This document shows, piece after piece, positions 51,544-62,462 of a stretch of DNA of 64,000 bases. Made by a program: the position numbers and the translations under genes. This DNA is from an uncultured Muribaculaceae bacterium. Its GTDB lineage: Bacteria > Bacteroidota > Bacteroidia > Bacteroidales > Muribaculaceae. Position 1 is the first letter of the stretch. Each line of letters starts with the position of its first letter. A model generated the notes under the pieces. It had not been told where the DNA came from. It made no database searches and saw only the letters and a list, made by a program, of their open reading frames with translations. The stretch lies in assembly GCA_910586565.1 (NCBI GenBank), contig CAJUIT010000001.1, forward strand, positions 141,700 to 205,699. The letters run 5' to 3'.

Positions 51544-53949
51544 ATGGACGACAATTGCCAGATAGTCTCGTTTGGCCGCTTCGACATGAATGCGGCAGAA
51601 TCTCAGGCGGAACCGGCATGGACCGACCTCCCCGTCATTGCCACACGCAACCTTGTGCTGTTTCCCGATGTCACCATCCCCATTGCACTCATGCGCACCA
51701 ACGCGCGCAAGGTAGCAAAATATGCAAGTGAGAACCACATCCCCGTGGGGGTGTGCTGTCAGCTCAATGCCACCGACGAGCACCCGGCTTCGGTCGACAA
51801 GATTTTCAACTATGGCGTTATTGCCGACATAATTCAAGTAATCGACCTCCCCGGTGGTGCACAGACAGCATTAGTAAGAGGCCGCGGCAAGTTCAAAATT
51901 GTCGGGGAAGCACCGGGAGCAACGATACCCGAATCAGAGCTCAACGTTGTGGCAAAGCCTGTGGCCGACAAACTCTCGTCGAATCCCGACAAGGAATTCG
52001 ACGTGCTGTTGAAAGGGATCCGCGAAGCTTGCAACACTATCGCCGGCAACATGGACGGCGGACAAGGGCTCTCACTGACGGTTGAGCACACCACATCTCC
52101 CGCTGAGCTTGTCAACATAATTGCCACAAACATGCCACTTGAGCCGTCGGTTAAGATGAAACTGCTGGCTCTCAATCTTGTGAAGCAACGTGCGTTCAAG
52201 CTCTACCAAGCCATGCAGACTCTGCTCGACAACGTTGAGATTGCAAACAACATAAAGGAGCGCGCACGCGAGGAGATGAATCAGCAAAACCGCAACGTGT
52301 TCCTGCAGCAACAGCTCAACATAATAAAAGAGGAGCTCTATGGCGACGAAGGGGAGGAAATTGACAACCTCCGCAAACGTGCCGCTAAGTTGTCGTTGCC
52401 CGAGAATGTTGCGAAAACCATCAATAAGGAAATCGACAAGCTCGCGCGTCTGAACCCCTCGATTCCCGATTATTCAACGCTGCTCACCTATATTGAAACA
52501 GTGCTTGATTTGCCGTGGAATGTGGCGACCCCACTCAACGAGGATTTCGGCACAGCTGAAGATATTCTCAATAACGACCACTACGGACTGGAGAAGGTGA
52601 AAGACCGCATTCTCGAGCAATTGGCAGTGCTTATGAACAATCCCAAAGGGAAAGCGCCTATTCTTTGCCTCACGGGAGCACCCGGTGTCGGCAAAACATC
52701 GCTCGGCCAATCGATAGCACGTGCTCTCGGTCGCAATTATCAGCGAGTGTCGTTGGGTGGTCTTCACGATGAAGCTGAAATACGCGGGCACCGCCGCACC
52801 TACATCGGAGCAATGCCCGGCCGCATAATGGACTCGGTGAAGCGCGCCAAATCGTGCAACCCGGTGATTCTTCTTGATGAAATCGACAAAATAGGAGCCG
52901 ATTTCAAGGGTGACCCGTCGGCTGCACTGCTCGAAGTTCTCGACCCCGAACAGAACTGCCGTTTTCACGATAATTATATCGACGTTGATTTCGACCTCTC
53001 CAACGTGCTTTTCATTGCCACGGCCAACACATTGTCGACTCTGTCGCAACCGCTTCTCGACCGCATGGAAATCATTGAGATTTCGGGCTATCTCGTGGAA
53101 GAAAAAATCGAGATTGCGCGCCGCCACCTGTTGCCGCGCGTGCTCAAGCAGCATGAACTCACAACCGACGATGTGGATATCTCCGACGATGCGTTGCGTG
53201 CTATCATAGAATCCTACACCGGAGAAAGCGGCGTGCGCCAACTTGAAAAAGCGATAGCTGCGATTGTGCGGAAAACGGTGCTCCGAAAAATGAGAAACCG
53301 CGATTATCCCCACATCATTGAGCCGCAGCACCTCAACGAGTATCTTGGATTGCCGCGTCACAATTCCGACAAATATGAGGGGAATGAGTTTGCCGGAGTT
53401 GTTACCGGTTTGGCCTGGACTGCCGTTGGGGGAGAAATTCTTTTCATTGAATCATCTCTTTCAAAAGGGAAAGGGGAGAAATTGACCCTCACGGGCAACC
53501 TTGGCGACGTGATGAAGGAGTCGGCAGTAATTGCGCTGCAATATGTCAAAGCCCACGCCGACGTGCTGGGAATCGACCCGGAAATGTTCGAGAGCCACAA
53601 TCTTCACATCCATGTGCCCGAGGGAGCCATCCCTAAAGACGGTCCCTCGGCCGGCATCACTATGGCCACCTCTATTGTGTCGGCATTCACCAAACGACGT
53701 GTGAAGGAACGAGTGGCCATGACCGGAGAAATAACACTGCGCGGCAAGGTGCTACCCGTTGGAGGCATCAAGGAGAAGATTTTGGCGGCGAAACGTGCCG
53801 GCATCACCGATATCATTCTTTCGCAGGAAAACCGACGTGATATTGAGGATATAAACGAACGCTACCGCACGGGGCTTTCGTTCCATTATGTCAACACAAT
53901 TCTCGATGTCATTAAACTTGCGATGACCGATATTCCCGCTGTCTCCTGA
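51544..53949 (+). CDS. lon: ATP-dependent protease Lon
   Basis: Cytosolic AAA+ serine protease degrading damaged and regulatory proteins. N-terminal LON substrate domain ([20 protein letters not shown]), helical linker, AAA+ module with Walker [10 protein letters not shown] (~378) and Walker [11 protein letters not shown], sensor residues, then the protease domain with catalytic Ser in [10 protein letters not shown] (~701) and Lys in [14 protein letters not shown] (~743). Length 801 is normal. It starts an apparent operon with prfA (36 bp downstream) and pyrF. Confidence 0.97.
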   Translation: MDDNCQIVSFGRFDMNAAESQAEPAWTDLPVIATRNLVLFPDVTIPIALMRTNARKVAKYASENHIPVGVCCQLNATDEHPASVDKIFNYGVIADIIQVIDLPGGAQTALVRGRGKFKIVGEAPGATIPESELNVVAKPVADKLSSNPDKEFDVLLKGIREACNTIAGNMDGGQGLSLTVEHTTSPAELVNIIATNMPLEPSVKMKLLALNLVKQRAFKLYQAMQTLLDNVEIANNIKERAREEMNQQNRNVFLQQQLNIIKEELYGDEGEEIDNLRKRAAKLSLPENVAKTINKEIDKLARLNPSIPDYSTLLTYIETVLDLPWNVATPLNEDFGTAEDILNNDHYGLEKVKDRILEQLAVLMNNPKGKAPILCLTGAPGVGKTSLGQSIARALGRNYQRVSLGGLHDEAEIRGHRRTYIGAMPGRIMDSVKRAKSCNPVILLDEIDKIGADFKGDPSAALLEVLDPEQNCRFHDNYIDVDFDLSNVLFIATANTLSTLSQPLLDRMEIIEISGYLVEEKIEIARRHLLPRVLKQHELTTDDVDISDDALRAIIESYTGESGVRQLEKAIAAIVRKTVLRKMRNRDYPHIIEPQHLNEYLGLPRHNSDKYEGNEFAGVVTGLAWTAVGGEILFIESSLSKGKGEKLTLTGNLGDVMKESAVIALQYVKAHADVLGIDPEMFESHNLHIHVPEGAIPKDGPSAGITMATSIVSAFTKRRVKERVAMTGEITLRGKVLPVGGIKEKILAAKRAGITDIILSQENRRDIEDINERYRTGLSFHYVNTILDVIKLAMTDIPAVS

Positions 53950-53985
53950 AAACAATAATCACACCCGAAAATCCATAATCACACT

Positions 53986-55095
53986 ATGGCAGATAACTCA
54001 CTCCTTTCGCGCCTTGACGGCATTGAATCACGCTTTGAAGAGGTGTCGACTCTCATCACCGACCCGGCTGTGATTGCCGACATGAAACGCTATGTGCGTC
54101 TGAACAAGGAGTACAAAGACCTCGAAAAGCTCACAGCTGCCACCCGGCGCTACCGCACATTGCTTGCCAATGTGGCTGAGGCCAAAGAAGTACTTGAAGC
54201 TGAAAGCGACGCCGAAATGCGCGAAATGGCTCACGATCAATTGAGCGAGGCTAACGAAGCGCTTCCCCGGCTGGAGGAGGAGATAAAGATTCTTCTCATC
54301 CCTGCCGACCCCGAGGATGCCAAAAACGCGATTGTGGAGATTCGCGGAGGCACCGGCGGCGATGAAGCGGCCCTTTTTGCCGGCGACCTGTTCAAGATGT
54401 ATTCAAAATATTGCGAATCGAAAGGTTGGCAAGTGGCTGTGACAAGTTTTAATGAAGGTACAGCAGGGGGTTTTAAGGAAATCGTTTTTGCCGTTACAGG
54501 GGAAAATGTCTACGGCACACTAAAATATGAAAGCGGGGTTCACCGCGTTCAGCGTGTACCTGCCACTGAAACCCAGGGGCGTGTGCACACCTCTGCCGCA
54601 ACAGTTGCCGTGTTGCCCGAAGCCGAGGCTTTCGACGTTGAAATCAACGAGGGGGAAATCAAATGGGAAACATTCCGCAGCGGGGGCGCAGGGGGGCAGA
54701 ACGTCAATAAGGTGGAATCGGGTGTTCGTTTACGATATATGTGGCGGAATCCCAACACCGGTCAAACCGATGAGATTCTGATAGAATGTACCGAAACGCG
54801 CGACCAACCCAAGAATAAGGAACGTGCACTCAGCCGTCTGCGCACTTTCATCTACGACAAGGAACACCAGAAATATGTCGACGACATCGCCTCGCGAAGA
54901 AAAACGCTTGTCTCAACCGGCGACCGCTCGGCTAAAATCAGAACCTACAACTTTCCGCAAGGACGCATCACCGACCACCGCATAAACTACACCATCTATA
55001 ACCTTCAGGCATTTCTCGACGGCGACATACAGGGTTGCATCGACCAACTCACCATTGCCGAAAACGCCGAGAAACTGAAAGAATCTGAATTGTAG
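53986..55095 (+). CDS. prfA: Peptide chain release factor 1
   Basis: Terminates translation at UAA and UAG. The GGQ motif in SGGAGGQNVNK (~234-236) triggers peptide release and is the target of PrmC methylation. The decoding tripeptide region is in VPATETQGRVHTSAATVAV, where PxT reads PAT as expected for RF1. Length 369 is normal. Between lon and pyrF on the same strand with short gaps. Confidence 0.97.
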   Translation: MADNSLLSRLDGIESRFEEVSTLITDPAVIADMKRYVRLNKEYKDLEKLTAATRRYRTLLANVAEAKEVLEAESDAEMREMAHDQLSEANEALPRLEEEIKILLIPADPEDAKNAIVEIRGGTGGDEAALFAGDLFKMYSKYCESKGWQVAVTSFNEGTAGGFKEIVFAVTGENVYGTLKYESGVHRVQRVPATETQGRVHTSAATVAVLPEAEAFDVEINEGEIKWETFRSGGAGGQNVNKVESGVRLRYMWRNPNTGQTDEILIECTETRDQPKNKERALSRLRTFIYDKEHQKYVDDIASRRKTLVSTGDRSAKIRTYNFPQGRITDHRINYTIYNLQAFLDGDIQGCIDQLTIAENAEKLKESEL

Positions 55096-55149
55096 ACAGT
55101 AGCGCGGGAAGGAAACGTTAACAACACGTCAACTCATCATTCCAAAAAT

Positions 55150-55992
55150 ATGACACGTAAACAACTTATCGAAAACATTGCCCGCAAACGCTCGTTTCTG
55201 TGTGTAGGGCTCGACAGCGACCCGCTTAAACTCCCTGCATGCGTGCTTGAAAAGGCCGTTTCACCGGCACAGGCCATGCTTGATTTCAACAAAGCCATCA
55301 TTGATGCAGTGGCTCCTTATTGCGTAGCGTTCAAGCCCAACACCGCCTTCTACGAAGCTCTCGGAGCTGAGGGATGGGAGGTGCTTGACCAAACCGTGGC
55401 CTACATCAAGAAAAACTATCCCGACCAGCTTGTGATAGCCGATGCCAAACGCGGTGACATAGGAAACACGTCGGCACTCTACGCACGCGCATTTTTCGAT
55501 AAGATGAATGTCGATGCTCTCACTGTTGCGCCCTACATGGGTTCCGACAGCGTAAAACCGTTCCTCGGATACCCCGAAAAATGGGTTATTCTTCTGGCAC
55601 TCACCTCCAACCCCGGCTCTGCCGATTTTCAATTTCTTCCCACCGGCAACGACACCCGCTTGTTTGAAAACGTGCTCGCCACAGCCCGGCATTGGGGCAA
55701 CAGCGATGAACTGATGTTTGTTGTAGGCGCAACTCAAGGAGAGATGTTCAACGACATCCGCGCCGTGGCTCCCGACAATTTTCTCCTCGTGCCCGGAGTC
55801 GGTGCTCAAGGTGGTGACCTTGCCACTGTGTGCCGTTGCGGCATGACCGCCGACTGCGGATTGCTTGTAAACTCATCGCGCGGCATCATCTTCGCTTCAA
55901 AAGGGGAGGACTACGCTACCGCTGCTGAAGCAGCCGCAAAAACACTTGCCGGCGAAATGGCAACCATGCTTAACACATATAGCAAAATTTAA
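55150..55992 (+). CDS. pyrF: Orotidine 5'-phosphate decarboxylase
   Basis: Last step of UMP synthesis. LCVGLDSDPLKLP opens the barrel and VIADAKRGDIGNTSALYA carries the catalytic Asp-Lys-Asp network. VGATQGE and PGVGAQGGD bind the phosphate. The 280-residue length and these motifs place it in the longer subtype 2. It lies 54 bp after prfA. No other pyr genes in the window. Confidence 0.96.
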   Translation: MTRKQLIENIARKRSFLCVGLDSDPLKLPACVLEKAVSPAQAMLDFNKAIIDAVAPYCVAFKPNTAFYEALGAEGWEVLDQTVAYIKKNYPDQLVIADAKRGDIGNTSALYARAFFDKMNVDALTVAPYMGSDSVKPFLGYPEKWVILLALTSNPGSADFQFLPTGNDTRLFENVLATARHWGNSDELMFVVGATQGEMFNDIRAVAPDNFLLVPGVGAQGGDLATVCRCGMTADCGLLVNSSRGIIFASKGEDYATAAEAAAKTLAGEMATMLNTYSKI

Positions 55993-56026
55993 CGCTTGAT
56001 TTAAGCAAGTTTCACCGAAGATTCAG

Positions 56027-56034
56027 TATTTTTG
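56027..56034 (+). promoter_or_regulatory. pgk: pgk promoter -7 element
   Basis: TATTTTTG fits TAnnTTTG, ~90 bp before the pgk ATG. The -33 box is weak. It suggests pgk has its own promoter apart from lon-prfA-pyrF. Confidence 0.5.
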
Positions 56035-56125
56035 CCACTGAAAAAGCCCTTGCAACTGTTATTTTAACAGCAATCTTGCAGCAGCTTTGAAACAGACGCA
56101 ACCAACATATAACTGACATATCAAT

Positions 56126-57373
56126 ATGAAAATCGAAAACTTCAACTTCGCAGGCAAGAAAGCCATTGTGCGCGTTGACTTCAATGTGCCCCTCGATGAG
56201 AACGGCAACATCACCGACGACACCCGCATCCGCGGTGCTCTCCCCACTCTCAAAAAAATTCTCGAAGATGGTGGCAGCCTCATCATCATGTCGCACATGG
56301 GCAAGCCCAAAGGTAAAGTTAACCCCAAATTCTCGCTCGCGCAGATTAAGGACGCAGTAGCCAAAGCTCTCGGCCGCGATGTGAAATTCGCTCCCGACTG
56401 TGCCGATGCAAGCGAAGCTGCAGCCAACCTCAAACCCGGTGAAGTGCTTCTGCTCGAAAACCTCCGTTTCTACCCCGAAGAGGAGGGCAAGCCCGTAGGT
56501 ATCGACAAAGAAGATCCCGCCTACGACGCTGCAAAGAAAGAGATGAAAGAACGTCAGAAAGAGTTTGCAAAGAAACTTGCTTCCTACGCTGACGTGTATG
56601 TGAACGACGCATTCGGCACAGCTCACCGCAAGCACGCTTCTACAGCCGTTATCGCCGACTACTTCAACGCCGAGGATAAAATGCTCGGTTTCCTCATGGA
56701 AAAAGAAGTTAACGCTGTCGACAAAATCCTCAGCGATATCCAGCGCCCCTTCACTGCCATTATGGGTGGTTCGAAAGTGTCTACCAAAATCGGCATCATC
56801 GAAAACCTCATGGATAAGGTTGACAACCTCATTCTCTGCGGTGGCATGACTTACACCTTCGCTAAAGCACAGGGTGGCAACGTCGGTCTTTCAATCTGCG
56901 AAGAGGATAAGCTCGACCTCGCCCGCGAAATCATGGCTAAGGCCAAGGAAAAAGGTGTGAACCTCGTGCTCGCTACCGACTGCGTGGCTGCCGATGCTTT
57001 CTCCAACGACGCTAACACCCAGGTGGTTTCAGTGCTCAATATCCCCGAAGGCTGGGAAGGTCTCGATGCAGGCCCCGAATCGCGCAAAGCATTTGCCGAC
57101 GCAATCCGCAACGCAAAGACTATTCTTTGGAACGGCCCTGCCGGCGTATTTGAATTCGACAACTTCACCGCAGGTTCGCGTGCTATCGCCGACGCAATCG
57201 TTGAAGCTACCAACAACGGCGCATTCTCGCTCGTTGGCGGCGGCGACTCTGTTGCTTGTGTCAACAAGTTCGGTCTGGCCGACCAGGTATCTTATGTATC
57301 TACCGGTGGCGGCGCACTTCTCGAAGCTATCGAAGGTAAAGTTCTTCCCGGCGTAGCTGCTGTTAAAGGCTAA
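56126..57373 (+). CDS. pgk: Phosphoglycerate kinase
   Basis: Glycolytic ATP-forming kinase. [13 protein letters not shown] and [12 protein letters not shown] are the N-domain substrate motifs, [11 protein letters not shown] follows, [15 protein letters not shown] binds 3-phosphoglycerate, [15 protein letters not shown] binds nucleotide, and [13 protein letters not shown] closes the C-domain. Length 415 is slightly above usual, with an [19 protein letters not shown] insertion. Strong codon bias toward C-ending codons fits high expression. Own promoter and terminator. Confidence 0.98.
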   Translation: MKIENFNFAGKKAIVRVDFNVPLDENGNITDDTRIRGALPTLKKILEDGGSLIIMSHMGKPKGKVNPKFSLAQIKDAVAKALGRDVKFAPDCADASEAAANLKPGEVLLLENLRFYPEEEGKPVGIDKEDPAYDAAKKEMKERQKEFAKKLASYADVYVNDAFGTAHRKHASTAVIADYFNAEDKMLGFLMEKEVNAVDKILSDIQRPFTAIMGGSKVSTKIGIIENLMDKVDNLILCGGMTYTFAKAQGGNVGLSICEEDKLDLAREIMAKAKEKGVNLVLATDCVAADAFSNDANTQVVSVLNIPEGWEGLDAGPESRKAFADAIRNAKTILWNGPAGVFEFDNFTAGSRAIADAIVEATNNGAFSLVGGGDSVACVNKFGLADQVSYVSTGGGALLEAIEGKVLPGVAAVKG

Positions 57374-57408
57374 GCTTCTGCCGACAACCTGAACAGAACA
57401 ATGATGGC

Positions 57409-57444
57409 GGGTGTGTCAAGATTTTGGCACACCCCCATTTTTTT
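57409..57444 (+). terminator. pgk terminator
   Basis: 11-bp arms 57409-57419 / 57424-57434 with one wobble pair, 4-nt loop, then a run of seven T residues at 57438-57444. Confidence 0.9.
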
Positions 57445-57491
57445 ACGGTGCAATTTCACACCACAACTATTTTATTACAACAATTCCGCTT

Positions 57492-58703
57492 ATGACCGAC
57501 GACATCAGCAAGCTGTTGACCCCTGAATTCCACAAGTTTGTGAGAACAAACACCGGAGTATCACCCGATACACTGCGGCTCAAATATCACGGAAGTGAAA
57601 TTGAATGGATGCCGATTGCCATAAACCACATTGAATGTGAGAAAAAGGCAAAAGGGAAATTTGCCACAATGATGCCGGAGCTTATGGTCTATCCGCTGTC
57701 GGTAGAACAGGCTACCTCAGAAGCTGTTGCGCGCCTGCATGGCGAAATCGCGAAAAAACTCCTTGATAGCGCCGACTGCATCCTCGACATGACTTGTGGC
57801 ATGGGGATAGATCTCCGAGCACTGCAAGAGGCGTTGAAATGTGATGCCGTCGGCATAGAGCAGAACGAACTCCTTTCGCAGGCAACCGCCTACAATTTCC
57901 GCAATAACCCGAAAACGTCAATCATAAAAGCAGATTCGGTTGAGTGGCTTGAAAGCTACAGCGGCGCGCGCCTCGACCTCATTTTCCTCGACCCTGCACG
58001 CAGAGATAAGAATGGCGGACGTGTCTATAACATCCATGATTGCCACCCCGATGTTGCGATGCTGCTTCCGCTTCTCAAATCGCGCTGCAAACTGGCTATG
58101 GTGAAACTATCACCTATGCTTGATGTGAGCCAAACATTGCGCGACCTCCCTTCGGCCACCGAACTGCACATTGTTGACGAAGGGGGCGACTGCCGCGAAC
58201 TTCTCGCCGTTATTGATTTTGAACATCCGTCAACCACACCTTTGATAATCATACATTCGGGAGAGAACCGCACACTTTCGTTCTGTCAAAACGACGAAAG
58301 TTCAGCAACAGCTATTTATGGAGAACCAGCCGTGAGAGAATACCTTTTTGAACCGTCACCGGCCGCAATGAAAGCGCAACCGTTCAATCTGTTGTCACAG
58401 CGCTATCACCTGCGAAAACTTGCACAGAACACACACCTTTACTGTGCTTCTGAACCGGTTGAGAATCTGCCGGGAAAATGGCATAGAGTAGAACAAGTGT
58501 TCGACTTCAAATCGTCGACAGCTAAAGAAATCGGGAAAGTTATCGGCCGTGCCGACGTGGCTGTGAGAAACTTTCCGTTAAAAGCCGATGAGTTACAGAA
58601 AAAACTCAAAGTGAAAAGTGGGGGAGAGGTGCGCCTTATCGGCACCGAAATCTCATCACAAAGTAGCATCAAGCGCAAAGTTGTGATCAGCCTTAAAAAA
58701 TGA
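57492..58703 (+). CDS. THUMP-like class I SAM methyltransferase
   Basis: 403-residue protein with a central Rossmann methyltransferase domain: motif I LDMTCGMGIDLRAL, acidic loop GIEQNELLSQ, and motif IV LIFLDPARRD. The C-terminal part matches the THUMP-like / ferredoxin-like domain common in Bacteroidetes proteins of this type (LKVKSGGEVRLIGTEISSQ). It is likely to act on RNA, but the substrate is not known. A start 81 bases upstream falls in the pgk terminator, so the ATG at 57492 (MTDDISKLLTPEF) is chosen. Confidence 0.82.
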   Translation: MTDDISKLLTPEFHKFVRTNTGVSPDTLRLKYHGSEIEWMPIAINHIECEKKAKGKFATMMPELMVYPLSVEQATSEAVARLHGEIAKKLLDSADCILDMTCGMGIDLRALQEALKCDAVGIEQNELLSQATAYNFRNNPKTSIIKADSVEWLESYSGARLDLIFLDPARRDKNGGRVYNIHDCHPDVAMLLPLLKSRCKLAMVKLSPMLDVSQTLRDLPSATELHIVDEGGDCRELLAVIDFEHPSTTPLIIIHSGENRTLSFCQNDESSATAIYGEPAVREYLFEPSPAAMKAQPFNLLSQRYHLRKLAQNTHLYCASEPVENLPGKWHRVEQVFDFKSSTAKEIGKVIGRADVAVRNFPLKADELQKKLKVKSGGEVRLIGTEISSQSSIKRKVVISLKK

Positions 58704-58822
58704 GAAGTAAGTCGTGGAAACTCATATAGGGATACTGTACTTTCCGAACTGCTGAAGTGTTGAGATTACGTTTCTTTTGTAGAAGAAATAAACTAAAGGT
58801 AAAAGGTTTAAGGTAAATAAGA

Positions 58823-60892
58823 ATGTATAGATTTATTTTTGTGAGCGGGTGTATGATTGGATCGTTCTTGGCCTCGCGAGCGGAGGAACCTGATTCAATC
58901 GTAACTCAGCAACTCAATGAGGTAGTTGTGACCGGCTATTCCACTTTTCAGAGAATGGATAATGTGCAGCTGGGGGCGGAGAAACTTGAATTGAAAGTTA
59001 TGGAGAAAGCTCCGGTCTTGTTCGGCGAAGTAGACATCATCAAGTCGATAACGCTACTACCGGGTGTGCGTCAGGAGAGCGAGGGGTCGGGTGGATATAT
59101 GGTGCGCGGTGGTACAGCTTCGCAGAATCTTGTACAGCTTGATGGAGCCACCCTCTATAACCCATCGCATGTGATGGGGATATTCTCAACATTCAACGAG
59201 GATGCCCTTGGCGGAGCAACACTCTACAAAGGATTGATGCCCTCTTATTTCGGGGGTGCGACATCATCGGTTCTCGACATATCTCTCGCGCCCGGTAACA
59301 TGGAGCATTGGCACGCCGGTGGAACAATCGGTCTTCTCGCCGCCAAAATCAATGCAAACGGTCCGATTGTCAAAGATAAGTTGTCATTAGCTGTGAGTGC
59401 ACGCCGCTCCTATGCTGACCTGTTCCTGAAAATGGTGCCGAAATATCGTTCCACTGTAATGCATTTCTATGATGTCAACGCCAAACTGCGCTATAAGCCG
59501 ACAGCCAACGACTACATTGACGCCTCATTCTCAATCACACGCGACAATATGGGTATCAGCGACATAATGTGGATGGACTGGGGCAACATGGCTGCATCTG
59601 TAAAATGGACAGCGCGGCGTGGCGACCGCTGGAGATTTGTGACGACAGGAGCATGGACTGACTACACCGGTGATATGTGGATGGATATAATGGACAACCG
59701 CCAACGGCTCGACGAATATATCCGCACCGTATCACTTAATGAACGCGCCAAATACGCCATCGGTGATAATCACACTGTTGAATTGGGCTATCGCTCCGAG
59801 CTGTTCCGCGTAAAGTCAGGCGAATGGACGGTAAATAATACAAAAGAGAAAGAGATTCGTTCCGGTTGGGCTAACGATGTATGGCTTGACTACACAGGAG
59901 ATATCACCCGATGGTTCTCACTGGAGGGTGGGGTAAGGATGAATATTTTCTCAGCCCTTCGCGGTCACTCCTTCACAGAGTTAGCTGACTACTATAAGCC
60001 GGGGATAACGCAAGGCGACAACGGCATAGCCAAAACCTATATCAATGTCGAGCCACGCCTGAGTGTGAAATTCAATGTTGCAGAAAATCATGTGGTAAAG
60101 GGTGGTCTCACATCAAGTTCTCAGAACCTGCACGCCATCCGCACCTCGGCCAACACCTTTCCGTTTGACCGCTATGCTATCACTTCTGCAAATGTCAAAC
60201 CCGAAAAAGCTTGGCAATATTCTCTCGGTTATACCGGCGCAACCGAGAACGGAATGTGGGAATGGTCAGCCGAGGGATACTACAAGACGATGCGCAATGT
60301 GTATGACTACCGTTCTGGAGTGACAATTTTCTCGGATATAAATCTTGAAAATCTGATTCTCGGGGGCAACGGTCGTTCCTATGGCATGGAACTAATGTTC
60401 CGGAAAAATTCCGGCAGATTAACCGGCTGGATATCCTATACGCTCTCCAAAACTCAGACAAAGATCGACGGAATCAACGAAAACCGGTGGTATGACGCGT
60501 CAAACGACCGCCGCCATGACCTCAACATCGTGGCGATGTACGACCTTACCGACCGTTGGAGTCTCTCGGCCTCATTCCTGTTTGCCTCCGGACAGGCTCT
60601 GTCAGTACCCGATGCCAAATATCAGTTGTCGGGAGGAACAGTTTACTACTATAGCCAACGAAACAACTACCGGACTCCTACGACACATCGTCTCGACATC
60701 TCCGCCAACTACAAGCATGTCGGTAAGAAATTCACTTACGAATGGTCCTTTGGCATTTACAACCTCTACAACCATTACAATCCCTACATGATTTACTTTG
60801 AGGATTGTCCCGACAACGTTTCCGGCACACGTGCCGTGCAATATTCCATGTATGGCATCGTGCCGTCGGTTTCCTATACTCTAAAATTCTGA
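58823..60892 (+). CDS. TonB-dependent outer-membrane receptor
   Basis: Outer-membrane importer. Signal peptide (FIFVSGCMIGSFLASRA), TonB-box-like LNEVVVTGYS, then a plug domain (IIKSITLLPGVRQESEGSGG, YMVRGGTASQNLVQLDGATL) and a 22-strand barrel ending in SVSYTLKF. At 689 residues it lacks the N-terminal carboxypeptidase-like regulatory domain that many Bacteroidetes relatives have. It is followed after 6 bp by a DUF4249 lipoprotein gene, a usual partner. Ligand unknown. A TACGTTTC sequence upstream is a weak -7 candidate. Confidence 0.93.
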   Translation: MYRFIFVSGCMIGSFLASRAEEPDSIVTQQLNEVVVTGYSTFQRMDNVQLGAEKLELKVMEKAPVLFGEVDIIKSITLLPGVRQESEGSGGYMVRGGTASQNLVQLDGATLYNPSHVMGIFSTFNEDALGGATLYKGLMPSYFGGATSSVLDISLAPGNMEHWHAGGTIGLLAAKINANGPIVKDKLSLAVSARRSYADLFLKMVPKYRSTVMHFYDVNAKLRYKPTANDYIDASFSITRDNMGISDIMWMDWGNMAASVKWTARRGDRWRFVTTGAWTDYTGDMWMDIMDNRQRLDEYIRTVSLNERAKYAIGDNHTVELGYRSELFRVKSGEWTVNNTKEKEIRSGWANDVWLDYTGDITRWFSLEGGVRMNIFSALRGHSFTELADYYKPGITQGDNGIAKTYINVEPRLSVKFNVAENHVVKGGLTSSSQNLHAIRTSANTFPFDRYAITSANVKPEKAWQYSLGYTGATENGMWEWSAEGYYKTMRNVYDYRSGVTIFSDINLENLILGGNGRSYGMELMFRKNSGRLTGWISYTLSKTQTKIDGINENRWYDASNDRRHDLNIVAMYDLTDRWSLSASFLFASGQALSVPDAKYQLSGGTVYYYSQRNNYRTPTTHRLDISANYKHVGKKFTYEWSFGIYNLYNHYNPYMIYFEDCPDNVSGTRAVQYSMYGIVPSVSYTLKF

Positions 60893-60898
60893 CACAAA

Positions 60899-61708
60899 AT
60901 GAAATTATTCCATTACATATTTTCAATTGCCACCCTGCTGACATTGACCTCCTGTGAGAAAGAGATTGATTTTGAATACAAGGATATTCCCGAACAACAG
61001 GTCATTGAGGGGTTGTTGACACAAGAGGGGGTAAGCGTCCGCCTCACCAAGACAGTCCCGACCGATGAGCCATTCAGCGACAAAACATTAACCGATGCCG
61101 AGGTTACTCTCAACGACAAAACAGATGGGGCAGTCTATCATTTGTCCCCGGATGAAAAGGGAGTTTTCACACACTATGGACTGGCGGGTGTAACGGGGCA
61201 TGAATATGAGCTGACAATCATCATCGGAGAAAATATTTACACTTCATCAAGCCGTATGTTGCCCCCGTGTGAGATTGAGTCGGCAGAATTCAACTGGATT
61301 AAGATGCCGTATGACGATGTTGCGGTTCTGAAGATTCAGTTTACCGAAGTAGGGGATAAAACAACCCATTACTGGGTGCGTGTCTACCGGAATGGTGAGC
61401 CTTACGAATGGCAGGCTCTTGAGTCACGTAATGCTGTTGGAGGAATTGTCACTGCCATGATGATGACCTCTCGTAAGGATATAAGCGCAGAAGATGACGA
61501 TAGTGTGCTCAAAGAGGGGGATGTGGTCGATATAGAAGTATTCACTATCTCAGAGGTTATGGCTGACTATCTTGACTCCCTCAATAATGGCGACTATAAC
61601 GGCAACCGCATGTTCGCCGGCTCCTACTGTCTCGGCTATTTCCTCGCCGCACCCATCTCCCGCACCCAACTTACATATCACCCTGACCAAATCCCATACG
61701 CAGAATGA
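60899..61708 (+). CDS. DUF4249 family lipoprotein
   Basis: 269-residue lipoprotein (LLTLTSCEKEIDFEY, lipobox Cys). The DUF4249 pattern is visible: EQQVIEGLLTQEGVSVRLTKT near the start, a two-sandwich domain with GHEYELTIIIGENIYTSSS, and a C-terminal CLGYFLAAPISRTQLTY. These proteins accompany TonB receptors, possibly as surface-exposed partners. It overlaps the next small membrane protein gene by 4 bp. Confidence 0.88.
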   Translation: MKLFHYIFSIATLLTLTSCEKEIDFEYKDIPEQQVIEGLLTQEGVSVRLTKTVPTDEPFSDKTLTDAEVTLNDKTDGAVYHLSPDEKGVFTHYGLAGVTGHEYELTIIIGENIYTSSSRMLPPCEIESAEFNWIKMPYDDVAVLKIQFTEVGDKTTHYWVRVYRNGEPYEWQALESRNAVGGIVTAMMMTSRKDISAEDDDSVLKEGDVVDIEVFTISEVMADYLDSLNNGDYNGNRMFAGSYCLGYFLAAPISRTQLTYHPDQIPYAE

Positions 61709-61920
61709 AGCCTAAAACGAAGAAAGTGTTATCCGAATTCATGCTATACCTCGCAATGATAGCGTTTTACGGTGCACTGATTGCAATGTGCAACCATTGG
61801 TTTCGCATCAATGGATTGCCCGTAAAAGTATTGACTCCACTTCTTATAGCAAGTGCAGTATATGTGTATTACAAACTTTGGCGTCGTTTATGCCGCCGTC
61901 TCAATTCAAATAATAATTGA
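61705..61920 (+). CDS. Small two-helix membrane protein
   Basis: 71 residues with two predicted membrane helices (FMLYLAMIAFYGALIAM and VLTPLLIASAVYVYYKLW) and basic ends. Not recognised. It overlaps the DUF4249 gene by 4 bp (ATGA), which supports its reality and places it in the TonB-receptor operon. Confidence 0.6.
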   Translation: MKPKTKKVLSEFMLYLAMIAFYGALIAMCNHWFRINGLPVKVLTPLLIASAVYVYYKLWRRLCRRLNSNNN

Positions 61921-61988
61921 TAGATGAGTCATGGTTTGTCATCAGCACCCGCAGCTCGGTACGTTCCAATGCTGATATTTTTATTAAG

Positions 61989-62010
61989 GTAGCTTCCCGG
62001 GGCTACTTTT
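61989..62010 (+). terminator. Short terminator of the TonB-receptor operon
   Basis: GTAGC (61989-61993) / GCTAC (62002-62006) with an 8-nt loop, followed by TTTT. It overlaps the 3' end of smpB, which is convergent. Confidence 0.5.
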
Positions 62011-62455
62011 GGAAAAGGCGAGCCATGTCGCGCTTGTCATCGCGCTCTTTAATCGATTGGCGCTTGTCATATTCCTTTTTACCGCGCCCGATACCGATTA
62101 CCAATTTGGCATAACCTTTCTCGCTGATAAAAAGCCTCAGAGGAACAATAGTGAACCCCGACTCCTTGCCGTTCTTCTCCAGCCGCTCAATCTCTTTCTT
62201 GTTAAGGAGCAGCTTGCGGTCGCGGCGTTCGGTGTGATTGTTGTATGTGCCATAGAAGTATTCGGCCACATACATATTTTTCACCCACACCTCACCGTTA
62301 TTTACGTAGCAGAATGTGTCGACCAGCGAGGCTTTTCCCTGGCGGATAGATTTTATCTCAGTACCGGTCAGAACCAGTCCGGCAGTAAAAGTATCGGTAA
62401 TCGCATAGTCAAAAGTGGCTCTGCGATTTTTTATATTAATTTCCTTGAATTTCAT
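62003..62455 (-). CDS. smpB: tmRNA-binding protein SmpB
   Basis: Binds tmRNA for rescue of stalled ribosomes. [39 protein letters not shown], and [21 protein letters not shown] are family motifs. The C-terminal basic tail ([17 protein letters not shown]) enters the mRNA channel. Length 150 is normal. It follows the Yip1-like membrane protein gene by 7 bp. The tmRNA gene was not found in the window. Confidence 0.97.
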   Translation of the reverse strand: MKFKEINIKNRRATFDYAITDTFTAGLVLTGTEIKSIRQGKASLVDTFCYVNNGEVWVKNMYVAEYFYGTYNNHTERRDRKLLLNKKEIERLEKNGKESGFTIVPLRLFISEKGYAKLVIGIGRGKKEYDKRQSIKERDDKRDMARLFQK

Positions 62456-62462
62456 AAGACAG

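Noticed and set aside
52474..53361. A 295-codon open frame on the minus strand
   Set aside because: Antisense to lon; composition rich in His, Cys and Phe as usual for shadow frames.
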